Assembly: GCF_902167145.1 (NCBI RefSeq) | Contig: NC_050103.1 | Coordinates: 181,225,625 to 181,289,624 of the forward strand | Source: Zea mays | Lineage: Eukaryota; Streptophyta; Magnoliopsida; Poales; Poaceae | DNA: 64,000 nucleotides | Direction: 5' to 3' | Shown: positions 9,277 to 19,247 of the stretch, piece by piece | Layout: every line of letters starts with the position of its first letter | Numbering within the stretch: position 1 is the first letter of the stretch | The notes under the pieces: model-generated | Told to the model about the DNA's origin: nothing | What the model saw: only the letters and a program-made list of their open reading frames with translations | The model's database searches: none | Program-made: the position numbers and the translations under genes

Positions 9277-10506
9277 TGAAAGGGAAATGTGCTCTTGGGC
9301 CATTTCTAAGTGTTTTGGTGATTTAGTGTCCAACACAAGTGCCTAAGTGTCAAATGGTGGACGAAGTACAAATCAAGTATAAAGGTATGTTTCTCAGACT
9401 TAGTACATTGTTTTAGAGACTAATGTATTGTGTCTAAGTGCTGGAAACAGGAGAAATCGAATTGGAGAAGAGATGGCCTTGTTCAGCCAAAGTCAGCTCT
9501 GTCCGGTGGTGCACCGGACAGTGTCCGGTGCGCCAGGCTGGCTCAGGCGAACTTGTTGCTCTCGGGAAGAAATAAACAGCGTACGGCTATAATTCACCGG
9601 ACTGTCCGATGTGCACCGGACAGTGGCCGGTGAGCCAACGGTCGCCGGGCCAACGGTCGGCCGCTTAATCCGGGCGCGACGCGTGGCCGAGCCAACGGCT
9701 AGAAGGGGCACCGGACTGTCCGGTGTGCACCGGACAGTGTCCGGTGCGCCAATGGCTCCAAGGCGCCAACGGTCAGCTTCGCCAAATAAGGAAAGAGATC
9801 CGCACCGGACAGTGTCCGGTGGTGCACCGGACTGTCCGGTGCGCCAGTCGACAGAAGGCAAGAAATGCCTTCCTGGAATGCACTCAACGGCTCCTAGCTG
9901 CATTGGGGCTATAAAAGGGACCCCCAAGCGCATGGAGGAGTACATCAAGCATTCTCTAAGCATTCCTAAGCACTAAGACATCGATTCCGCGCTTTTGATT
10001 CCTTGCAATAGCAATTAGAGCTCTAGTTGAGTTGTGAACTCGTTGAGTTGTGTTGTGAGCTCTTGTTGCGACTTGTGTGCGTGGTGTTGCTGTGATTTCT
10101 TGTCTTGAGTGTGTTGCTCATCCCTCCCTTACTCCGTGCTTCTTTGTGAATTTCAAGTGTAAGGGCGAGAGGCTCCAAAGTGTGGAGATTCCTCGCAAAC
10201 GGGATATAGTAAAGCAAGCAAAACACCGTGGTATTCAAGTGGGTCTTTGGACCGCTTGAGAGGGGTTAATTGCAATCCTCATCCGTTGGGACGCCACAAC
10301 GTGGAGTAGGCAAGCGTTGGTCTTGGCCGAACCACGGGATAAACCACTATGCCATCTCTGTAATTGATCTCTTGTGGTTATTGTGTTTTGTTGAAACTCC
10401 TCTCTAGCCACTTGGCATTATTGTGCTAACGTCTAATCAAGTTTTTGTGGATTAAGTTTCAAGTTTCACAGGATCACCTATTCACCCCCCCCTCTAGGTG
10501 CTCTCA
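9277..10506 (+). repeat. Sirevirus 5' LTR (1230 bp)
   Basis: It contains several copies of palindromes of the form CACCGGACAGTGTCCGGTG in U3, a TATA box CTATAAAAGG at 9909-9918, and a 3' end TTCACCCCCCCCTCTAGGTG-CTCTCA. It differs from the 3' LTR by a block at about 9527-9630 missing there and by a small duplication present only in the 3' copy. Confidence 0.93.
9909..9918 (+). promoter_or_regulatory. TATA box of Sirevirus LTR
   Basis: GGGGCTATAAAAGGGACCC lies downstream of the CCGGACA palindromes and is repeated in the 3' LTR at 17461-17470. It is the likely core promoter at the U3/R boundary. Confidence 0.7.
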
Positions 10507-10508
10507 AT

Positions 10509-10520
10509 TGGTATCAGAGT
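10509..10520 (+). other. Primer-binding site of Sirevirus
   Basis: TGGTATCAGAGT starts 2 bases after the 5' LTR end and matches the initiator tRNA-Met type primer site. Confidence 0.88.
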
Positions 10521-10555
10521 CGTTCTCTTCACAAAGGGACTAATCGCCCGAAGAG

Positions 10556-12934
10556 ATGGATCCTAAGGGGAAGGGAATTGTGATCAACGATAAGGAGGAG
10601 TCCTTCGTCAACGAGCCAAAGGATGACAAGCCTACCGACTCGGGCTCGGGCCACAAACGCAAAGATGGGAAGAAAAAGAAGACAAGACGCATCAAGGAGA
10701 TCATCTACTACGACGACAGCGATGAGTCCACTTCTTCCCAAAAGGACAACGACGACAACGACTACGACAAAAGAAAGACGGTTAATTCTAACTTTTCTTT
10801 TGATTACTCTCGTATTCCGCATAGCTCAAATGCACATTTGCTTTCCATCCCTCTTGGCAAACCTCCACACTTTGATGGGGAGGACTACGGATTTTGGAGT
10901 CACAAAATGTGTAGTCACTTGTTCTCTCTCCATCCAAGTATATGGGAGATTGTTGAGAATGGAATGAAATTTGATAGCTCAGATAGTCCTATATTTATTA
11001 ATGAACATATTCATAAAAATGCACAAGCTACTACTGTGTTGTTAGCCTCTTTGTGCAGGGACGAGTACCATAAGGTGAGCGGCTTGGACAATGTCAAGCA
11101 GATCTGGGACACCCTCAAGATCTCTCATGAGGGGAACGACGTCACCTTGCTCACCAAGATGGAGTTGGTAGAGGGCGAGCTTGGGAGATTTGCAATGATA
11201 AGGGGCGAGGAGCCAACCCAAACATACAACCGGCTCAAGACCCTCATCAACAAAATAAGGAGCTACGGAAGCATGCGATGGACGGACCACGACGTCGTTC
11301 GCCTCATGCTAAGGTCCTTTACTGTACTTGATCCACATCTGGTGAACAATATTCGTGAAAATCCTAGGTACACCAAGATGTCGCCCGAAGAAGTTCTTGG
11401 GAAGTTCGTGAGCGGGCGAATGATGATCAAGGAGGCGAGATACGTGGATGACGCATTGAATGGTCCAATCAATGAGCCTCAACCCTTTGCTCTTAAAGCA
11501 ACAAGAAGCAAGGAGGCGCTACCTAGCAAGGTGGCACAAGTTGAGGCGGCAAGGCTAAATGATGAAGAGATGGCTCTCATCATCAAGCGCTTCAAGACGA
11601 CGCTAAAGGGTCACAAGGGACAGCCAAGCAAGACCAAGACAAAGGGGAAGCGCTCATGCTTCAAGTGTGGTAAGATTGGTCATTTTATCGCTAACTGCCC
11701 CGATAATGATAGTGACCAGGAACAGGGGAACAAGAGGGAGAAGAAGAAGGCATACAAAAAGGCTAAGGGCGAGGCACACCTTGGCAAGGAGTGGGACTCG
11801 GATTGTTCGTCATCCGACTCCGACAATGAAGGACTCACCGCCACTGCCTTCAACAAGTCATCCCTTTTCCCCAACGAGCGCCACACATGCCTCATGGCAA
11901 AGGACAAGAAGGTATGTACTCGAAACAATGCCACTTATGATTCTTCTAGTGATGATGAGTCCAGTGATGAAGAAATAGATTACTCTAGTTTGTTCAAGGG
12001 ATTGGATAGAACTAAAATAGATAAGATTAATGAATTGATTGATGCCTTGAATGAAAAGGATAGATTTTTAGAGAAACAAGAGGACCTTTTATATGAAGAG
12101 CATGACAAATTTGTAGAGGCACAAAAATCTCATGCTTTAGAAGTTAAAAGAAATGAAATGCTTTCTTGTGAACTATCTTCTTGCCATGAGACAATTTCTA
12201 GCTTAAGGAGCATAAATGATGATTTGAATGCTAAGCTAGAAATAGCTAGTAAATCTAACTCTTGTGTAGAACATGTTATGATTTGCAATAGGTGTAAAGA
12301 TTTTGACATTGATGCCTGTAGCAAACACCTAGTTTCAATTTCCAAATTGAATGATGAATTGGCTAGTCTTAATGCCCAACTTAAGACTAGCAAGAATGAA
12401 TTTGACAAGCTAAAATTTGCAAGGGATGCCTATACGATTAGTAGACACCCCTCAATTAAGGATGGACTTGGCTTCAAGAGGGAAGCCAAGGACTTAACAA
12501 GTCATAAGGCTCCCATCTCCGCCAAGGAGAAAGGGAAGGCCCCTATGGCTAGTAGTGCTAAAAAGAACCATGCTTATATGTACCATGATAGAAGACAGTC
12601 TTATAGGAGTTGTAATGCTTATGATGCTTTTGACTCTCATGCCATGTTTGCTTCTAGTTCTACCTATATGCACAGTAGAGATATGTCTAGGAGATATGTT
12701 GTTCATATGCCTAGGAGAAATGTTGTTAATGTTCCTAGGAAAGTTGATGAACCTTCTACAATATATCATGCTTGCAATGCTTCATTTGCCATTTGTAGAA
12801 AGAATAAGAAGGTGATTGCTAGGAAGTTAGGGGCAAGATGCAAGGGGGATAAAACTTGCATTTGGGTCCCTAAGACAATTGTGACTAACCTTGTAGGACC
12901 CAACAAGAGTTGGGTACCTAAGACCCAAGCCTAA
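10556..12934 (+). CDS. gag: Sirevirus Gag, 792 aa, open
   Basis: Structural Gag protein that assembles cytoplasmic particles and binds element RNA. From the N-terminus there is a charged low-complexity head (1-65). A Copia Gag core follows from about 95, with HFDGEDYGFWSHKM and the KMELVEGEL...FAMIRGEEP region (UBN2-like). A CCHC zinc knuckle CFKCGKIGHFIANC lies at about 368-381, then Ser/Asp-rich acidic stretches (420-490). A long coiled coil runs at about 495-640 (KINELIDALNEKDRFLEKQ and further heptads), and the C-terminus carries two xWVPK repeats. The long coiled-coil extension is typical of Sirevirus Gag, which in related elements interacts with dynein light chain LC8. The ORF is uninterrupted and ends in TAA just upstream of the pol region, next to an acceptor-like TTGCCTTGCAG (12937-12947). 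The start is the first ATG about 45 bp after the PBS. Confidence 0.93.
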   Translation: MDPKGKGIVINDKEESFVNEPKDDKPTDSGSGHKRKDGKKKKTRRIKEIIYYDDSDESTSSQKDNDDNDYDKRKTVNSNFSFDYSRIPHSSNAHLLSIPLGKPPHFDGEDYGFWSHKMCSHLFSLHPSIWEIVENGMKFDSSDSPIFINEHIHKNAQATTVLLASLCRDEYHKVSGLDNVKQIWDTLKISHEGNDVTLLTKMELVEGELGRFAMIRGEEPTQTYNRLKTLINKIRSYGSMRWTDHDVVRLMLRSFTVLDPHLVNNIRENPRYTKMSPEEVLGKFVSGRMMIKEARYVDDALNGPINEPQPFALKATRSKEALPSKVAQVEAARLNDEEMALIIKRFKTTLKGHKGQPSKTKTKGKRSCFKCGKIGHFIANCPDNDSDQEQGNKREKKKAYKKAKGEAHLGKEWDSDCSSSDSDNEGLTATAFNKSSLFPNERHTCLMAKDKKVCTRNNATYDSSSDDESSDEEIDYSSLFKGLDRTKIDKINELIDALNEKDRFLEKQEDLLYEEHDKFVEAQKSHALEVKRNEMLSCELSSCHETISSLRSINDDLNAKLEIASKSNSCVEHVMICNRCKDFDIDACSKHLVSISKLNDELASLNAQLKTSKNEFDKLKFARDAYTISRHPSIKDGLGFKREAKDLTSHKAPISAKEKGKAPMASSAKKNHAYMYHDRRQSYRSCNAYDAFDSHAMFASSSTYMHSRDMSRRYVVHMPRRNVVNVPRKVDEPSTIYHACNASFAICRKNKKVIARKLGARCKGDKTCIWVPKTIVTNLVGPNKSWVPKTQA

Positions 12935-12941
12935 ATTTGCC

Positions 12942-15900
12942 TTGCAGGTTTATGCATCCGGGGGTTCAAGCTGGATTATCGACAGCGGATGCACAAACCA
13001 TATGACGGGGGAGAAGAAGATGTTCACCTCCTACGTCAAAAACAAGGATTCCCAAGATTCAATAATATTCGGTGATGGGAATCAAGGCAAAGTAAAAGGG
13101 TTAGGTAAAATTGCTATATCATCCGAGCACTCTATATCTAATGTGTTTTTAGTTGAGTCTCTTGGATATAATTTGTTATCCGTTAGTCAATTATGCAAAA
13201 TGGGATATAATTGTCTATTCACAAATGTAGATGTGTCTATCTTTAGAAGAAGTGATGGTTCATTAGCTTTTAAGGGTGTATTAGACGGCAAACTTTATTT
13301 AGTTGATTTTACAAAAGAGGAGACCGGTCTAAACGCATGCTTAATTGCTAATACTAGCATGGGCTGGCTGTGGCATCGCCGCTTAGCACATGTGGGGATG
13401 AAGAACCTTCACAAGCTTCTAAAGGGAGAACACGTGATAGGTCTAACCAATGTTACTTTCGAAAAAGATAGACCTTTGTGCAGCTTGTCAAGCAGGTAAA
13501 CAAGTGGGAGGAGCGCATCACAGCAAGAATGTGATGACTACATCAAGACCTCTGGAGGTGCTACATATGCACCTCTTCGGACCCGTCGCCTATCTAAGCA
13601 TAGGAGGAAGTAAGTATGGACTAGTTATTGTTGATGACTTTTCCCGCTTCACTTGGGTATTCTTTTTGCAGGATAAATCTGAAACCCAAGGGACCCTCAA
13701 GCGCTTCCTAAGGAGAGCTCAAAACGAGTTTGAGCTCAAGGTGAAGAAGATAAGGAGCGACAATGGGTCCGAGTTCAAGAATCTTCAAGTGGAGGAGTAC
13801 CTTGAGGAGGAAGGGATCAAGCACGAGTTCTCCGCTCCCTACACACCACAGCAAAATGGTGTGGTAGAGAGGAAGAACAGGACGCTTATAGACATGGCGA
13901 GGACGATGCTTGGAGAGTTCAAGACCCCCGAGTGCTTTTGGTCGGAAGCCGTGAACACGGCTTGCCACGCCATCAACAGGGTCTACCTTCATCGCCTCCT
14001 CAAGAAGACGTCGTATGAGCTACTAACCGGTAACAAACCAAATGTTTCGTATTTTCGAGTTTTTGGGAGTAAATGCTACATTCTAGTGAAGAAGGGTAGG
14101 AATTCCAAATTTGCTCCCAAAGCCGTAGAAGGGTTTTTGTTAGGTTATGACTCAAATACAAAGGCGTATAGAGTCTTCAACAAATCATCGGGTTTGGTTG
14201 AAGTCTCTAGCGACGTTGTATTTGATGAGACTAATGGCTCTCCAAGAGAGCAAGTTGTTGATTTTGATGATGTAGATGAAGAAGAAGTTCCAACAGCCGC
14301 AATACGCACCATAGCGATTGGAGATGTGCGGCCACAAAAACAAGATGAACAAGATCAACCTTCTTCCTCAACAATGGTGCATCCCCCAACTCAAGATGAT
14401 GAACAGGAGGCGTGTGATCAAGGGGGAGCACAAGATGATCATGTAATGGAGGAAGAAGCGCAACCGGCACCTCCAACCCAAGTTTGAGCGATGATTCAAA
14501 GGGATCATCCCGTCGACCAGATTTTGGGTGATATTAGCAAGGGAGTAACTACTTGATCTCGATTAGTTAATTTTTGTGAGCATTACTCTTTTGTCTCTTC
14601 TATTGAGCCTTTCAGGGTAGAAGAGGCCTTGCTAGATCCGGACTGGGTGTTGGCCATGCAGGAGGAGCTCAACAACTTCAAGAGAAATGAAGTTTGGACA
14701 CTTGTGCCTCGTCCCAAGCAAAATGTTGTGGGAACCAAGTGGGTGTTCCGCAACAAACAAGACGAGCACGGGGTGGTGACAAGGAACAAGGCACGACTTG
14801 TGGCAAAAGGTTATGCCCAAGTCGTAGGTTTGGACTTCAAGGAGACTTTTGCTCCTGTGGCTAGGCTAGAATCCATTCGTATTTTGCTAGCATATGCCGC
14901 TCACCATTCCTTCAGGTTGTTTCAAATGGATGTGAAGAGCGCTTTCCTCAATGGGCCAATCAAGGAGGAAGTGTACGTGGAGCAACCCCCTGGCTTCGAG
15001 GATGAACAGTATCCCGACCACGTGTGTAAGCTCTCTAAGGCGCTCTATGGACTTAAGCAAGCCCCAAGAGCATGGTATGAATGCCTTAAAGACTTTCTAA
15101 TTGCTAATGCTTTCAAGGTTGGGAAAGCCGATCCAACTCTTTTTACTAAGACTTGTGATGGTGATCTTTTTGTATGCCAAATTTATGTCGATGACATAAT
15201 ATTTGGTTCTACTAACCAAAAGTCTTGTGAAGAGTTTAGCAGGGTGATGACTCAAAAGTTTGAGATGTCAATGATGGGCGAGCTAAGCTATTTCCTTAGG
15301 TTCCAAGTGAGGCAACTCAAGGATGGGACCTTCATCTCCCAAATAAAGTACACGCAAGACTTGATCAAGCGGTTTGGGATGAAGGACGCCAAGCCCGCAA
15401 AGACTCCAATGGGAACCGACGGACACACGGACCTCAACAAAGGAGGTAAGTCCGTTGATCAAAAGACATACCGGTCTATGATAGGGTCTTTACTTTATTT
15501 ATGTGCTAGTAGACCGGATATTATGCTTAGTGTATGCATGTGTGCTAGATTTCAATCCGATCCAAGGGAATGTCACTTAGTGGCGGTGAAGCGAATTCTT
15601 AGATATTTAGTCGCTACGCCTTGTTTCGGGATCTGGTATCCAAAGGGGTCTACCTTTGACTTGATTGGATATTCAGACTCTGATTATGCTGGATGTAAGG
15701 TCGATAGGAAGAGTACATCAGAGACGTGCCAATTCTTAGAAAGGTCCCTGGTGTCCTGGAGTTCTAAGAAACAAACCTCCGTTGCCCTATCCACCGCTGA
15801 GGCCGAGTATGTTGCCGCAGGACAGTGTTGTGCGCAACTACTTTGGATGAGGCAAACCCTCCGGGACTTTGGCTACAATCTGAGCAAAGTCCCACTCCTA

Positions 15901-16137
15901 TGTGATAATGAGAGTGCTATCCGCATGGCGGATAATCCTGTTGAGCACAGCCGCACAAAGCACATAGACATCCGGCATCACTTTTTGAGAGACCACCAGC
16001 AAAAGGGAGATATCGAAGTGTTTCATGTTAGCTCCGAGAACCAGCTAGCCGATATCTTTACCAAGCCTTTAGATGAGCAGACCTTTTGCAAGTTGCATAG
16101 TGAGCTAAATGTCTTAGATTCGCGGAACTTGGATTGA
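12942..16137 (+). pseudogene. pol: Sirevirus pol (PR-IN-RT-RNase H), broken
   Basis: Copia-order polyprotein. The aspartic protease motif IIDSGCTNHMTG lies near 12975. A GAG-pre-integrase region has LWHRRLAHVG near 13370. Integrase catalytic parts are VIVDDFSRFTW, IRSDNGSEF and PQQNGVVERKNR (13620-13880). Reverse transcriptase starts at about 14629 and has [10 protein letters not shown] near 15186. RNase H has SDSDYAGC and [13 protein letters not shown] (15680-15830). The frame is lost three times. A one-base frameshift near 13470 cuts the integrase HHCC zinc finger between its His and Cys pairs, and in-frame TGA stops follow at 14485-14487 and about 14553-14555. Everything from 14629 to the TAG/TGA at 16135 is open again. 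The stops look like recent point decay in an otherwise complete element. No env-like ORF follows. Confidence 0.93.
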
Positions 16138-16912
16138 TTTATAGCATACATGTGTTTTATGCCTTGATCATATTCCTTAATACATTTTGTGTGTTTATGG
16201 TGCTCAAGTTGTACAAGTACTCCCCGGACCTCACAAGTCCTTTGCAAGTGATGCACAAATTTAGGGGGAGATGTGCTACAACTTGACCCTTTGAGACTAA
16301 CCGTGTGCTTGAGTCTGCTTATTTTAGTCTCAAAGGAGGTTTGAAAGGGAAAAGGTGGACTTGGATCATGCAAGACTTCCACTGCACTCCGATGAAAGAG
16401 TAACTTTTCCAAGTTCATCTTTGTACTCTTATTGCCTTTTTACTCTTAGTTGAAGATTTTGGTGAGGCAATGGGGTTAAAGGGCCAAAATTGATCCCGTT
16501 TTGGTGCTTGATGCCAAAGGGGGAGAAAATAAGGCCAAAGCAATAAATGGATCAGCTACCACTTGTGAATTTTGAAACTTGTGCATTTTGAAAATAGTAG
16601 TACTCTTATTTGCTCTTATTGTCAAGAGTTGATCTCCTGTGGGGAGAAAGTTTAATTATGGGAAAAAGGGGGAGTTTTTGAATCCTTGATCAATTTCTCG
16701 TGAAATATCTCTCTTTAGGTTTCAACATGTGTGTTTGACTTAGAAATAGGAAATTGAGTCTGATTTGCAAAAACAAACCAAGTGGTGGCAAAGAATGATC
16801 CATATATGCCAAATTTGATTCAAAACAAATTTGAGTTCTTATTTGAATTGATTTTGTACTTGTTCAACTTGCTTTATGTTGTGTTGGCATAAATCACCAA
16901 AAAGGGGGAGAT
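16138..16912 (+). other. Sirevirus 3' interior with multiple polypurine tracts
   Basis: Non-coding. TTTAGGGGGAGATG lies at about 16260, CCAAAGGGGGAGAAAA at about 16513, and AAAAAGGGGGAG at about 16663. The functional PPT AAAAAGGGGGAG is at about 16899-16910 and abuts the 3' LTR. This tandem set of PPT-like tracts is a Sirevirus signature and mirrors that of Copia-1 at 2367-3203. Confidence 0.85.
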
Positions 16913-18058
16913 TGAAAGGGAAATGTGCTCTTGGGCCATTTCTAAGTGTTTTGGTGATTTAGTGTCCAACACAAGTGCCTAAGTGTCAAATGGTGGACGA
17001 AGTACAAATCAAGTATAAAGGTATGTTTCTCAGACTTAGTACATTGTTTTAGAGACTAATGTATTGTGTCTAAGTGCTGGAAACAGGAGAAATCGAATTG
17101 GAGAAGAGATGGCCTTGTTCAGCCAAAGCCAGCTCTGTCCGGTGGTGCACCGGACAGTGTCCGGTGAGCCAACGGTCGCCGGGCCAACGGTCGGCCGCTT
17201 AATCCGGGCGCGACGCGTGGCCGAGCCAACGGCTAGAAGGGGGCACCGGACTGTTCGGTGTGCACCGGACAGTGTCCGGTGCGCCAACGGCTCCAAGGCG
17301 CCAACGGCTCCAAGGCGCCAACGGTCGGCTTCGCCAAATAAGGAAAGAGATCCGCACTGGACGGTGTCCGGTGGTGCACCGGACTGTCCGGTGCGCCAAT
17401 CGATAGAAGGCAAGAAATGCCTTCCTGGAATGCACTCAACGGCTCCTAGTTGCATTGGGGCTATAAAAGGGACCCCAGGCGCATGGAGGAGTACATCAAG
17501 CATTCTCTAAGCATTCCTAAGCACTAAGACATCGATTCCACACTTTTGATTCCTTGCAATAGCAATTAGAGCTCTAGTTGAGTTGTGAACTCGTTGAGTT
17601 GTGTTGTGAGCTCTTGTTGCGACTTGTGTGCGTGGTGTTGCTGTGATTTCTTGTCTTGAGTGTGTTGCTCATCCCTCCCTTACTCTGTGCTTCTTTGTGA
17701 ATTTCAAGTGTAAGGGCGAGAGGCTCCAAAGTGTGGAGATTCCTCGCAAACGGGATATAGTAAAGCAAGCAAAACACCGTGGTATTCAAGTGGGTCTTTG
17801 GACCGCTTGAGAGGGGTTGATTGCAATCCTCATCCGTTGGGACGCCACAACGTGGAGTAGGCAAGCATTGGTCTTGGCCGAACCACGGGATAAACCACTG
17901 TGCCATATCTGTAATTGATCTCTTGTGGTTATTGTGTTTTGTTGAGACTCCTCTCTAGCCACTTGGCATTATTGTGCTAACGTCTAATCAAGTTTTTGTG
18001 GATTAAGTTTCAAGTTTCACAGGATCACCTATTCACCCCCCCCCTCTAGGTGCTCTCA
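16913..18058 (+). repeat. Sirevirus 3' LTR (1146 bp)
   Basis: Near-identical to the 5' LTR but 84 bp shorter. One block between two CCGGACAGTG palindromes is missing, and a GCGCCAACGGCTCCAAG unit is duplicated (about 17280-17315). The TATA box is at 17461. Confidence 0.93.
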
Positions 18059-18063
18059 CCTGA

Positions 18064-19209
18064 GTCAAAGTAAACAGAAAAAGAGGACAAAAGGAGTTAT
18101 TACCATACAGAGAGGCAAAGATTCTTGGAACCAGAGACCACAAACATCAGGGCCATTGACCCCACCACTCACTCGTGCCCCCCCCCCCCCCCCCCGCACG
18201 CGTGCCCTACCTCCATTCTCACTACCGCCGCCCGCGCCCCCTTTGCAACGCAGCCACCACTGCCATTACCGCCAGCAACACCGTCCCCCCTCCATCGCAC
18301 CTGCTACCTCGTGTCACCTGCTCCATCACCGCCACTCCACACCCCGAGCACCACCTCGCATACTGCTCGCCTATAAAACTTCCCCACCAGCTCCCTCAGT
18401 TCCCATCCCAAGCAAAGCACACACCTGATAAAAATCCCCTCTGCCAAATCGCAAGCAACTCCATTTCCCACTCCCTCGCCCCTAAGATCACAATGCTTGG
18501 TGATTCTTGAGTTGAAGACTGTTGTACATGGTTCATAGTCTTTGGTTTCCTCCTCTGTATGATGGTAATACTCTTTGATAGAATCCTCCAGTGGGAAGAG
18601 CAAAGAGAAAGAAAGGGTCAGTGAAAAGAAGAGAGCGAAGAGAAGATAAGAAGAAGGTTCTCCCATAATCAACCCTGTGTCAGTCATTTCTCCGCAGCCT
18701 GCTCAAGCAGCAACAACAGAAGAAGGCCCCGTAACACCATTGTTATGAGGTACTTCAAGGAGTTCAAATCCCCAAGATTCAAGAGTTCTACCCTCATTCA
18801 TTTTAAGTGGGGTAGTGTTCCAGTAAGGTTCCTGCTATGGATAAAAGGAAGAAGGCATGTAGCAAGCTTGTGGAGGACCAGATCATCAAAGCATATAAGT
18901 TTCTGGATAAGAAGTGGTCACCCAAGTTTTGTTGATAAAGCACCAGAAGACTAATCAAGGAAGGAATCCATGTGGGAGTTTGCAAGAGAATGGTTTGTGT
19001 GTTGGCATCGATGCTTCCTCAATAATCTAGCTGCCAAGCGAAAGCTAGAAGCCTGAAGATGATCTTTGAGTAGCCGGAATCAGTGTTTTCAATCGGCAAC
19101 CGGATGCTCCTCAAAGACTAGATTTTGTTGAAGTTCCATCTCCTCGAAGCGTCTGCAAAGTAAAGATATGTAGCTGAAGTAAAGCTATACCCATAACCCT
19201 TCCAAGCCG
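18064..19209 (+). other. GypA interior right of Sirevirus, with a host-promoter-like stretch
   Basis: The C-rich part at 18150-18440 includes an 18-base C run, then a TATA-like CTATAAAAC at about 18371 and a CA/CT-rich leader-like sequence. It resembles the 5' end of a plant gene rather than a retrotransposon, but no coding exon is recognisable after it. A PPT-like word ATTTTAAGTGGGGTAG occurs at about 18800 and again at the true PPT (about 19229). Short ORFs here have no recognisable domain. Confidence 0.45.
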
Positions 19210-19247
19210 AATCTCGAGGACGAGATTCATTTTAAGTGGGGTAGATT
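19210..19247 (+). promoter_or_regulatory. GypA pre-PPT hairpin and polypurine tract
   Basis: AATCTCGAGGACGAGATT (19210-19227) is a 7-bp stem with a 4-base loop. It is followed by TTTTAAGTGGGGTAGATT up to the 3' LTR. The Tekay-type element has the matching AATCTCGAGGGCGAGATT and TTTTAAGGGGGATAG at 39989-40025. Confidence 0.75.

Larger units (their letters stand above)
9277..18058 (+). mobile_element. Sirevirus-type Copia LTR retrotransposon, gag open, pol broken
   Basis: LTRs start TGAAAGGGAAATG and end TAGGTGCTCTCA, flanked by the 5-bp duplication CCTGA (9272-9276 and 18059-18063). Features are a tRNA-Met PBS at 10509, a long Gag with zinc knuckle and coiled-coil tail, Copia-order pol (PR-IN-RT-RH), and several polypurine tracts before the 3' LTR. 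All are typical of maize Sireviruses (Opie/Ji/Giepum group; the exact family is not determined). It sits inside the GypA interior. Confidence 0.95.

Noticed and set aside
9430..9976. Overlapping ORFs on both strands in the Sirevirus LTR (also 17036-17510)
   Set aside because: They arise from palindromic CCGGACA repeats that are open in several frames on both strands.
18304..18687. Minus-strand 127-codon ORF in GypA
   Set aside because: No recognisable motif, opposite to the element, and spans the promoter-like stretch.
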